DNA of 36,440 nt, from positions 1-36,440 of the IMG/VR virus record IMGVR_UViG_3300043331_000119; one strand, written 5' to 3'. The stretch is from a virus. The notes beneath the pieces are model-generated. The model saw nothing but the letters and a program-made list of their open reading frames with translations. It made no database searches and had not been told where the DNA came from. The stretch's first letter is position 1, and the number at the start of each line of letters is the position of its first letter. Below are positions 11,803 to 17,631 of the stretch, in pieces. The translations under genes and the position numbers were made by a program.

Positions 11803-12138
11803 ATGACCACCATCGACCACAAGCGGGCGCAGGAGTTGGCTCACGAATTTGCCGATCCAGCGGCTGCTTGGGAACGTACCCAAGCGTTCGTTGCGCTTCG
11901 TTCGGAAGGAAGAAACCACACGGCCGACGCATTGGAACAAGCGGTTGAGGTGTCCCGCGCCTACCTCGCCCTCCTCGCCGAGTGCAGGAAGCCGGCCGTG
12001 GCGTGCAAGATTCAATCACAGATGATCCCGTCTGTTCCGTTCTTGAAATTCGGCGACGATGGGGCACTGTCAGAATTGCGCGGCCGCGATTTCACAATCA
12101 CCGACCTCATCGAGCGCCCGAAGGGAGTGGGGCTGTGA
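11803..12138 (+). CDS. Hypothetical phage protein (111 aa)
   Basis: First gene after the promoter at 11748. AGGAGGTAGCCACC precedes ATG 11803. N-terminal helix (HKRAQELAHEFADPAAAWER), then RSEGRNHTADALEQAVEVSR and a C-terminal part rich in beta-type residues (IPSVPFLKFGDDGALSELRG) ending TDLIERPKGVGL. Function unknown. It starts a tightly coupled chain of seven small genes. Confidence 0.6.
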   Translation: MTTIDHKRAQELAHEFADPAAAWERTQAFVALRSEGRNHTADALEQAVEVSRAYLALLAECRKPAVACKIQSQMIPSVPFLKFGDDGALSELRGRDFTITDLIERPKGVGL

Positions 12139-12260
12139 CAATCGTGATCGAAATACACTGGACCGGACTCGTCTTGCTGTTTGTGCTTGGCGTTCTGGTC
12201 GGATGGCAGTGGCACGAAGAATGGGAACAAGACTTAACCGACGAGGACGGGCAGCCATGA
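12135..12260 (+). CDS. Small single-pass membrane protein (41 aa)
   Basis: MTIVIEIHWTGLVLLFVLGV followed by LVGWQWHEEWEQDLTDEDGQ: one hydrophobic helix (about residues 9-25) and a strongly acidic tail, so the C-terminus is probably outside the inner membrane or the helix is inserted with an acidic outer tail. GTG start overlaps the previous stop, and its TGA overlaps the next ATG. Function unknown. Confidence 0.55.
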   Translation: MTIVIEIHWTGLVLLFVLGVLVGWQWHEEWEQDLTDEDGQP

Positions 12261-12610
12261 GCGAGAAGCCGTTGAGAAAGCAGATCGAATCTCTGGCGCG
12301 TGAAGCTCAGCAACAGAATCGTGGCGTTGCGCCGTCGGCGTTAGCTCCGCTCGCTCGCGCAGCAGACGCCCTCGAATCCAGCGTCGCGGAGTTGGAGGCG
12401 CAGAACAAGCGGCTGATCCGCGCGCTGTGGCCTGGGCCCAGGCCCAATAATGTGGGGCGTGGGGCGGCATCAACAGAGTGGTTCCATAGAAATTGCTGCG
12501 GCAATGAATGGGGGCGGTGTTATAGCTGCGAATGGTGCAACAGCGCAGACAAGTTCGAGCAAGCCACCGGCCTCAAGGCCGACGAGTACACGCCGAGGGA
12601 GGGGATATGA
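12257..12610 (+). CDS. Phage protein with Cys-rich C-terminus (117 aa)
   Basis: A helical N-terminal half (RKQIESLAREAQQQNRGVAP, then ALESSVAELEAQNKRLIRAL, a likely coiled coil at about 28-55) is followed by NCCGNEWGRCYSCEWCNSAD (about 80-99) with five cysteines in CC, CxxCxxC spacing, a probable zinc site. Many phages have a small protein combining a short coiled coil with such a knuckle; the role is unknown. Confidence 0.55.
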   Translation: MSEKPLRKQIESLAREAQQQNRGVAPSALAPLARAADALESSVAELEAQNKRLIRALWPGPRPNNVGRGAASTEWFHRNCCGNEWGRCYSCEWCNSADKFEQATGLKADEYTPREGI

Positions 12611-12987
12611 AATTGCCCAAGCGAGACCACACCAAGCTCGATACAGAGCAAGGTCTGTTCCACAAGTTCGAAGTAACGCGCACGGATGGCTCTAGCGAGC
12701 CAGGCGGTAAGCATCAGGATTGCGCCTATTTCGTGCTGGACGTGGACCATGATCCATGCGCGAAGGCTGCGCTGGCGGCGTACGCAGACGCTGTCGAAGC
12801 GACCCATCCATTGCTGGCTGCCGACATGCGCACCATCTACGATCTTCCGCAAGCCATGACCGCCGTGCGGGGGCCGAGGGAGAAGCTGGAGGAGGCGCTG
12901 CGCGCGCTTATCCCGACGGGCGAGCCTGATCGCTATGAGAGCCCGGCGTTAACGCGAGCCCGCGCCCTGCTGGAGGGCAAGCCGTGA
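12607..12987 (+). CDS. Conserved-type phage protein, KxxKRDHTKLD family (126 aa)
   Basis: MKLPKRDHTKLDTEQGLFHK, KFEVTRTDGSSEPGGKHQDC, YFVLDVDHDPCAKAALAAYA and THPLLAADM form a pattern seen in many phage genomes, next to other small early genes. The layout suggests a small alpha/beta domain followed by a charged helix (REKLEEALRALIPTG). No activity is known to me. The 5' site GAGGGAGGGGAT precedes ATG 12607, which overlaps the previous stop. Confidence 0.65.
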   Translation: MKLPKRDHTKLDTEQGLFHKFEVTRTDGSSEPGGKHQDCAYFVLDVDHDPCAKAALAAYADAVEATHPLLAADMRTIYDLPQAMTAVRGPREKLEEALRALIPTGEPDRYESPALTRARALLEGKP

Positions 12988-13325
12988 GCCTTAGTCAACG
13001 CGGTGTGTTACGTCGCGTAATCGGGCGCGCGAGATACCAGCCGCCGTACCGCACCATTGGCAGCTACATTACCGAGGTCTTGGAGTGTGGGCACAAGGGC
13101 CGTTCCGATTCGACGATAGAGCGTGATTGCCATGAGACGGCCCGAGCGATGGCGCGAGCGGCGCACATCCTGAACGGCACATCACCGAAGCGCAGGTGTG
13201 CGTGTTGCCGTGACGGGTCGCCGCCACACTTTGACCTCGCAACCGTCGAACTCATGCCGTGGAATGACACGGATGATCGGGCGACGCGCGCCGTCCAATC
13301 CGCCACCAAGGAGCCCCGCACATGA
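12984..13325 (+). CDS. Hypothetical Cys/His-containing phage protein (113 aa)
   Basis: N-terminal basic part (QRGVLRRVIGRARYQPPYRT), a strand-turn (VLECGHKGRSD), CHETARAM and a CACC pair (KRRCACCRDGSPPHFD), which together could form one zinc site. The C-terminus is polar. GTG 12984 overlaps the previous TGA. Function unknown. Confidence 0.55.
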   Translation: MSLSQRGVLRRVIGRARYQPPYRTIGSYITEVLECGHKGRSDSTIERDCHETARAMARAAHILNGTSPKRRCACCRDGSPPHFDLATVELMPWNDTDDRATRAVQSATKEPRT

Positions 13326-13639
13326 GCACCGCCCCGAAAGCCAGCCCGAGGCCGGAACTGCCAATGCAGTTGGTCAGGCACAATCAGGCCGTCGGTGCCA
13401 ACTACAAGCCGCTTGAGATTCTGGCGGCAGACGGCTCGCAATTGCTGTACGTCGAAAGCTACGAATCCCCGCCGCACGCCAACAAAACCCATCTGTTGCA
13501 AGCGATGGTGACGGCGACGAATTCCCACGACGACGCCGTGGCGCTGGCTTACTTGGCGCTTGAATACGAGCACCAATTAGGCACGCGATCTAAGCTATAC
13601 CAAGCAGCCCGCGCGTTTCTCGCGAAGGTGGGAGCATGA
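13322..13639 (+). CDS. Hypothetical phage protein (105 aa)
   Basis: A proline-rich start (TAPKASPRPELPMQLVRHNQ) is followed by beta-type sequence (LEILAADGSQLLYVESYESP) and a helical end (DAVALAYLALEYEHQLGTRS, then AARAFLAKVGA). Coupled to both neighbours by ATGA overlaps. No recognised motif. Confidence 0.55.
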   Translation: MSTAPKASPRPELPMQLVRHNQAVGANYKPLEILAADGSQLLYVESYESPPHANKTHLLQAMVTATNSHDDAVALAYLALEYEHQLGTRSKLYQAARAFLAKVGA

Positions 13640-13869
13640 GCAATAAGACTGACGGTGGCCCGGCGTTTCCGTCGCACGGCAGCATGGGCGAAGTGACACA
13701 AGAAGGCATGTCTCTCCGCGCGTACTTCGCTGCTAAGGCGATGCAAGGGTGGCTGGCGAGCTATGGGCCGGATGCTTGCCACCCAGACGACAATGATGTT
13801 GCGAAACTTTCGGTCACAATGGCCGACGCTCTCCTTCTAGAACTCGGCTATACTACGGAGGGGAAGTAG
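13636..13869 (+). CDS. Conserved-type phage protein, DGGPAFP family (77 aa)
   Basis: NKTDGGPAFPSHGSM, EGMSLRAYFAAKAMQGWLAS and a C-terminal helix (AKLSVTMADALLLEL) match a very common small phage protein with the motifs DGGPAFP and GMxLRxYFAAxAMQ. Its role is not known. It is the last gene of the rightward early block; the tRNA begins 17 bases after its stop. Confidence 0.7.
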   Translation: MSNKTDGGPAFPSHGSMGEVTQEGMSLRAYFAAKAMQGWLASYGPDACHPDDNDVAKLSVTMADALLLELGYTTEGK

Positions 13870-13885
13870 GAGCGTGCTGTAGAAG

Positions 13886-13961
13886 CTGGCTGTGAGAGTA
13901 ACTGGGCAACTCCACCGTCCATCCATGTCGGTACATGCAGGTTCAAATCCTGCCAGCCAGC
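13886..13961 (+). tRNA. Atypical tRNA, anticodon position reads UCC (Gly-like)
   Basis: All tRNA parts fall at standard spacing: acceptor CTGGCTG/CAGCCAG (7 bp perfect), D arm AGAG with an 11-nt loop, T arm GCAGG-TTCAAAT-CCTGC (5 bp perfect), 5-nt variable loop. The anticodon arm CCGTC-CATCCAT-GTCGG has one T-T mismatch and A instead of U at position 33; read strictly, the anticodon is UCC. The position before the acceptor (G) can pair with C73, as in tRNA-His, but no GUG anticodon is present. CCA is not encoded. It may be functional with an unusual loop, or a decayed tRNA. Confidence 0.55.
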
Positions 13962-13988
13962 CCCTAGAGTACGTTCAGAGAGGTAGAG

Positions 13989-14085
13989 CGCGTTTTGAGG
14001 TTGGTTTCGGGAACCGCGTCGGCTTGAACGTGAAGTCGGCAGAGGGTCTTAAACCAAACGCACCGAAGCCAACCATCAAAGCGCG
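13989..14085 (+). ncRNA. Long-range stem-loop, candidate structured RNA
   Basis: Arms 13989-14010 and 14063-14085 pair over 22 bp with one bulge (A14075) and two G-U pairs, around a 52-nt loop. No coding frame is credible here. Shorter competing helices exist: ACGTTCA (13971-13977) with TGAACGT (14025-14031), and TCGGCAGA (14036-14043) with TCTGCCGA (14111-14118). A further hairpin, GGCTCCC/GGGAGTC, follows the right arm. Read-through from the early block or tRNA processing could produce the RNA. Confidence 0.45.
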
Positions 14086-14138
14086 TTCACGGCTCCCATC
14101 CCAGCGGGAGTCTGCCGAGTAGGTTGGGACGCCGCTTA

Positions 14139-14167
14139 TTGCATACGTGTTAGCATAGGTGTATAAG
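14139..14167 (+). promoter_or_regulatory. Promoter candidate for the late-regulator gene
   Basis: TTGCAT (14139-14144), 17-nt spacer, TATAAG (14162-14167), predicted start about 14174. The -10 is good and the -35 moderate. The transcript would have a leader of roughly 125 nt before the first small frame. No copy of the early operator-like motif is present. Confidence 0.45.
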
Positions 14168-14176
14168 GCTGTCGCC

Positions 14177-14244
14177 GACTTCTCCGAGCGGGGCAACTGT
14201 CAGAGTCCGAGTAGCGCATCGGGCGATAGCATCCTCGGAGGGTC
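14177..14244 (+). promoter_or_regulatory. Stem-loop in the leader of the late-regulator mRNA
   Basis: GAC-CTCCGAG (14177-14179, 14182-14188) pairs with CTCGGAG-GTC (14234-14240, 14242-14244), 10 bp with a small internal loop, enclosing about 45 nt. Together with the 12-bp direct repeat CCGTGGAACAAT (14269-14280 and 14340-14351) it fills the otherwise gene-free stretch before 14298. No function can be assigned. Confidence 0.35.
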
Positions 14245-14297
14245 CGCCAAATCGCTCGGTCTCGAATTCCGTGGAACAATGGTGGTAGAATCGACGT

Positions 14298-14354
14298 ATG
14301 CCATTGATTAGAGACGAAAAAATCTGTTCTCACTTCAACCCGTGGAACAATTGA
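14298..14354 (+). CDS. Possible 18-aa leader peptide before the late regulator
   Basis: MPLIRDEKICSHFNPWNN ends in TGA 14352-14354, which overlaps the ATG of the next gene (TGATG). The overlap suggests that translating it controls or supplies ribosomes for the regulator. Its own ribosome-binding site is weak. It may be a leader peptide or chance. Confidence 0.3.
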   Translation: MPLIRDEKICSHFNPWNN

Positions 14355-14788
14355 TGTACCAACGCGAGCGGGCTTTGATGGATCGGTGGGCAGACTGGCG
14401 AACACTCGCGTTAGTTGATCGAAGTCTTTGGTTTCGCTCAGAAAACATCATCGCGAAGGCCATGAAGCATGGCATCCGCGTTTCCCCATCGCACTACGGC
14501 TCCGAGCCTGTCTACGACGACACTTGCCACCAGATAGACCGTTTCATGGGCGAGCTTCGCTCCATCGCTGAGCCCGCTCACCGGGCCTTGATGGCCAGGC
14601 ATTGCGGTGTCGTCGGGGCGGTCAACCTAGGGGAGAAACCTGACGAACGCCGGCCAGGGAGGTACAGGCGGTATTTCGAGTCCGAGGTTGCAAGCATTCT
14701 GTTCGGTGGTAAGGGGCCGTCGGTTGTCATGCGATATCGTCGGGCGTGCGAAGAAGGCTACAGGCGTTTGAAGTCGATTATGCCTTGA
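14354..14788 (+). CDS. Putative Q-like late antitermination or late regulator protein (144 aa)
   Basis: Assigned mostly by context: it lies between early and late genes, and a strong promoter begins at its stop codon, followed at once by an intrinsic terminator, as with Q genes. The protein is basic and helical: QRERALMDRWADWRTLALVD at the start, a centre with DDTCHQIDRFMGELRSIAEP and HRALMARHCGVVGAVNLGEK (helix-turn-helix-like), and a basic C-terminus (RRPGRYRRYFESEVASILFG, MRYRRACEEGYRRLK). Size fits Q/ArpU/RinA-type regulators. ATG 14354 is coupled to a short upstream frame; GTG 14342 is an in-frame alternative. The exact family was not verified. Confidence 0.55.
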   Translation: MYQRERALMDRWADWRTLALVDRSLWFRSENIIAKAMKHGIRVSPSHYGSEPVYDDTCHQIDRFMGELRSIAEPAHRALMARHCGVVGAVNLGEKPDERRPGRYRRYFESEVASILFGGKGPSVVMRYRRACEEGYRRLKSIMP

Positions 14789-14812
14789 CAGGTGCGTTAT
14801 TCATGCCATACT
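14785..14812 (+). promoter_or_regulatory. Late promoter (PR'-like)
   Basis: Perfect -35 TTGACA (14785-14790), 16-nt spacer, CATACT (14807-14812), predicted start about 14819. The -35 contains the TGA stop of the regulator gene. It precedes the terminator at 14848 by about 30 nt, so transcripts would stop early unless the polymerase is modified. Confidence 0.6.
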
Positions 14813-14847
14813 GACCCGAAGCCTAGAGTCATCCCCATGAGTTTTTG

Positions 14848-14874
14848 AGCCCGCCGCGTGCGGGCTTTTCTTTT
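14848..14874 (+). terminator. Intrinsic terminator between late promoter and late genes
   Basis: AGCCCGC-CGCGT-GCGGGCT, 7-bp perfect stem, 5-nt loop, followed by TTTTCTTTT. A classic Rho-independent terminator, and the analogue of tR' in lambdoid phages. The first late gene's GGAG lies right after the T run. Confidence 0.85.
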
Positions 14875-14881
14875 GGAGCGT

Positions 14882-15037
14882 ATGAAGTCAGACGATCCTT
14901 TCGAGCGCCGGCAACAGCGGGCGGCTCGATTCGAGAAGAAGCGCGAACGCAAGGACGGGGCGCAAGAGGCTGAACGTCCTAGGAAGTCGTTTGCGGAGCC
15001 TGAAGGGTTCTATCGAGGTGCGAGGGTGAGACGCTAA
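14882..15037 (+). CDS. Small charged protein, first gene of the late operon (51 aa)
   Basis: MKSDDPFERRQQRAARFEKK, then RERKDGAQEAERPRKSFAEP and a basic end (FYRGARVRR). Extremely charged, one predicted helix (residues 6-30), disordered after. TTTTGGAGCGT gives the ribosome-binding site. Unknown function; nucleic-acid or terminase association is conceivable from charge and position only. Confidence 0.55.
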   Translation: MKSDDPFERRQQRAARFEKKRERKDGAQEAERPRKSFAEPEGFYRGARVRR

Positions 15038-15058
15038 CCTTGTCCTTGGGAGGCAGGG

Positions 15059-15526
15059 ATGCCGAATCTGATACACAAGTTGGCTACCACTGATATTGGC
15101 GTCTTAGTGGCAGGCATCTTGGGCGCTGTCCCTGCGGGTGCAATTCTCATGTGGTCAGGGACGCTGGCCTCCGTCCCATCGGGATGGAAGTTGTGCGATG
15201 GGACCAATGGAACGCCCGACCTACGGGATAGGTTCATCTACGGCTGGACGGCCGGGGCTGATCCTGGTGGAACGGGCGGAACATCTACCCATTCCCACGA
15301 CGATCACGCGGCTCACAGTCATGGGCCAGGGACGTTAGGCGGCACAACTGGCGTCAATTCGACCCAAAGTGCGCAACTCGTCGGAGTTATCAATGTGGCA
15401 GCGGATGGACATACGCATGGTTTCAGCGTGACGACGGGCGCCACGGCAAACAACTCGGCGCAGAGCCATTCGAGCGCGAACCACTTGCCGCCGTACTTCA
15501 AGCTCGCTTTCATTATGAAGACCTAA
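15059..15526 (+). CDS. Tail-collar-domain protein with HxH motifs (155 aa)
   Basis: After a hydrophobic, possibly membrane-associated N-terminus (LATTDIGVLVAGILGAVPAG, about residues 7-28) comes the phage collar signature: GAILMWSGTLASVPSGWKLC, DGTNGTPDLRDRFIYG. Then THSHDDHAAHSHGPG and HTHGFSV carry several HxH motifs, which in T4 gp37-type needle tips bind iron, and NHLPPYFKLAFIMKT is the usual end of such domains. It is probably a trimeric, receptor-contacting virion protein. The position before the terminase, away from the tail genes, is unusual. GGGAGG precedes ATG 15059. Confidence 0.75.
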   Translation: MPNLIHKLATTDIGVLVAGILGAVPAGAILMWSGTLASVPSGWKLCDGTNGTPDLRDRFIYGWTAGADPGGTGGTSTHSHDDHAAHSHGPGTLGGTTGVNSTQSAQLVGVINVAADGHTHGFSVTTGATANNSAQSHSSANHLPPYFKLAFIMKT

Positions 15527-15529
15527 CCG

Positions 15530-15868
15530 ATGGCCCGTAGAACGAAGGTCTACGCTTCCGCCTATTCAGAGGCCGAGCCGTTCTTTACCACCCTAGAGGT
15601 TGACGAGAAGATCACCTACAGCGTGGATTGGAACGCGGTTCTGAATAGCTTCAGTTCCGCTGCGACAATCTCAAGTTCTACCTGGACTCAGGACTCGGAC
15701 GCTATTGTCACGCTCTCTGGGGCTGCCAGTTCTTCCGGCGTCACAAGCTGTCTTTTCACGGCTGTTCTCATCGGGAGAACCGTCATCACGAACCAAGTCA
15801 CGCTATCGAATGGCGAGGTGCGGGAACAGAAGTTCGCCGCCCAAGTCATTGATAGCCGTAGCTGGTGA
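15530..15868 (+). CDS. Beta-rich phage protein, probable small structural protein (112 aa)
   Basis: Starts ARRTKVYASAYSEAEPFFTT, followed by alternating Ser/Thr-rich strands (TYSVDWNAVLNSFSSAATIS, SSTWTQDSDAIVTLSGAASS) and NQVTLSNGEVREQKFAAQV. The pattern (DAIVTLSG... TNQVTLSNG) recalls the small Ig-like proteins found beside collar or terminase genes in podophages. Located three bases after the collar gene; ribosome-binding site weak. Role not proven. Confidence 0.6.
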   Translation: MARRTKVYASAYSEAEPFFTTLEVDEKITYSVDWNAVLNSFSSAATISSSTWTQDSDAIVTLSGAASSSGVTSCLFTAVLIGRTVITNQVTLSNGEVREQKFAAQVIDSRSW

Positions 15869-15887
15869 ATATTCACGGCATGATTGC

Positions 15888-16259
15888 ATGAGCAGCGATT
15901 CTCACAGGATGAATCCCAAGAGCCTTGCGAACCTTCGGCCTTGGCAAAAAGGACAGTCAGGAAATCCCAAGGGAAGGATTGACGGTTCGCGGAACAAGCT
16001 GGCTGAGGAGTTTTTGCGCGTTTTGGCCGAGGACTTCAAGGCTCATGGTGCTGAGGCTGTGAGGAAGGTGAGGGAGGAGCGACCTCAGGATTACGTGAAG
16101 GCCGTGGCGTTGATTCTGCCGAAGGAACACAAGGTCGAATACACCTTGATCCAACAGGTTCAGGAAATGTCAGACGAGGAGATTCTTGAGCGCCTTAGAC
16201 AGCTTGGACGACCTGAGCCCGCTGAAGCAGAAGTACCTTCTGACGCTACAGCTCATTGA
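15888..16259 (+). CDS. Putative terminase small subunit (DUF5681-type), 123 aa
   Basis: WQKGQSGNPKGRIDGSRNKL (about residues 18-37) is the KGQSGNPKGR motif of DUF5681 proteins that stand directly before terminase large subunits. A helix follows (AEEFLRVLAEDFKAHGAEAV), then YVKAVALILPKEHKVEYTLI, similar to the central domain of small terminases that bind the packaging site. It would recognise phage DNA and start packaging. ATG 15888 lacks a clear ribosome-binding site; ATG 15909 is possible. The end overlaps the large subunit by 74 nt. Confidence 0.7.
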   Translation: MSSDSHRMNPKSLANLRPWQKGQSGNPKGRIDGSRNKLAEEFLRVLAEDFKAHGAEAVRKVREERPQDYVKAVALILPKEHKVEYTLIQQVQEMSDEEILERLRQLGRPEPAEAEVPSDATAH

Positions 16260-17631
16260 GCGTGAGAAGGGTAGGAAGCTGTGGGCTTACTACCCTGAGA
16301 CTGGCGCGCTTCGTCGGGAGTTGTATCAGAAGCACCTAGCGTTCTTCAGGTTGGGCAAGGACCATCCGATTCGCGGATTCATCGCGGGCAACCGGACGGG
16401 GAAGACGGAAGGTGCGGGTGGTTACGAAGCGGTCCTGCACCTGACTGGCCTGTATCCCGATTGGTGGGAGGGGCATCGGTTTGCCCATCCGATCAATGCT
16501 TGGGCGGCGGGTGATACGGGCAAGACGGTTCGTGACATCTTGCAAGCCAAGCTCTTGGGGCCTCCGGGGGCGTTTGGTACGGGGCTGATTCCGAAAGCTT
16601 TCCTTCAGCGGACCACGCCGAAGTCTGGTGTTCCTGATGCGGTGGAGTCGATCATTGTCAGGCACGTGTCTGGCGGTGATTCGGTGTTGCAGTTGAAGTC
16701 TTACGATCAGGGGCGTGAAGCGTTCCAGGGAACTGAGCAGGACTTGATCTGGCTCGATGAGGAATCGGACGAAGGGATTCGCTCGGAATGCGTTACCCGC
16801 CTGCTGACAACCAGCGGCCTGTTGATCGAGACCTTTACGCCGCTGAAGGGGCTCACGCCGATGGTGAAGAACTACCTTCCCAGCGGCTACGACGGGCACA
16901 CGCGAGAGGTTGTATCGGACGGCAAGGCGCTGGTGATGGCCGGTTGGGACGATGTGCCTCACCTGGACGCTCGGGCCAAGGAGATTTTGCTCCGGGAGAC
17001 GCCGCCCTACTTGAGGCAGGCGCGCTCGTTAGGTGTTCCGTCGCTTGGGTCTGGCGCTATCTATCCGATCAGCGAGGACGAGTTCTGCGTTAAGCCGTTT
17101 GAGATTCCGAAGCATTGGCCGAGAGCCTATGCAATGGACGTGGGTTGGAATCGCACGGCAGTTCTTTGGGGCGCGCTGGATCGAGAATCCGAGACGATCT
17201 ACCTGTACTCAGAGCATTATCAAGGTCATGCGGAGCCCTCGGTGCATGCTGAAGCGATTCGGGCTCGGGGCAAGTGGATCAACGGGGTGCTTGATCCTGC
17301 CGCGCGTGGTCGGTCTCAGATCGACGGCCAGCGGCTCTTGGGCATCTACACCGACCTGGGGCTCAACATCTCGCCGGCCAAGAACGCGATTGAGGCTGGC
17401 ATACAGGCGGTATGGGAGCGGCTTTCTGGCGGCCGACTCAAGGTATTCAACACGCTGGCCAACTTCCGGGACGAGTACAGGATTTACCGACGTGATGAGA
17501 AAGGGCACATTGTCAAAGACAGGGATCACCTGATGGACGCTATGCGCTATCTCATCATGTCGGGCATGGATGTAGCTTCGACGGAGCCGACTGAAATGCG
17601 TGTGATGCCTCGACAGGGCGCGTTCGTATGA
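16186..17631 (+). CDS. terL: Terminase large subunit (packaging ATPase and nuclease), 481 aa
   Basis: DNA-packaging motor. ATPase: Walker A GNRTGKT (residues 68-74), Walker B LIWLDEE (187-193) with E192 as the likely catalytic glutamate, then a Ser/Thr-containing coupling motif (LIETFTPLKG, 213-222). Nuclease (RNase H-like): AMDVGW with D318, GVLDPAARG with D370, and KDRDHLMDAMRY with D451. Length is close to P22 gp2 (499). The start is TTG 16186, preceded by GAGGAGATTC and lying inside the small-subunit gene; no ATG is available earlier in the domain. The portal gene starts in its stop (ATGA). Confidence 0.9.
   Translation: MSALDSLDDLSPLKQKYLLTLQLIEREKGRKLWAYYPETGALRRELYQKHLAFFRLGKDHPIRGFIAGNRTGKTEGAGGYEAVLHLTGLYPDWWEGHRFAHPINAWAAGDTGKTVRDILQAKLLGPPGAFGTGLIPKAFLQRTTPKSGVPDAVESIIVRHVSGGDSVLQLKSYDQGREAFQGTEQDLIWLDEESDEGIRSECVTRLLTTSGLLIETFTPLKGLTPMVKNYLPSGYDGHTREVVSDGKALVMAGWDDVPHLDARAKEILLRETPPYLRQARSLGVPSLGSGAIYPISEDEFCVKPFEIPKHWPRAYAMDVGWNRTAVLWGALDRESETIYLYSEHYQGHAEPSVHAEAIRARGKWINGVLDPAARGRSQIDGQRLLGIYTDLGLNISPAKNAIEAGIQAVWERLSGGRLKVFNTLANFRDEYRIYRRDEKGHIVKDRDHLMDAMRYLIMSGMDVASTEPTEMRVMPRQGAFV

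Noticed and set aside
13892-14122. 76-residue frame through the tRNA and the long stem
   Set aside because: The DNA is better explained by RNA structure; no ribosome-binding site and atypical composition.
16336-16962. 208-residue minus-strand frame inside the terminase gene
   Set aside because: Conflicts with the ATPase motifs of the plus strand and has no promoter or ribosome-binding site.
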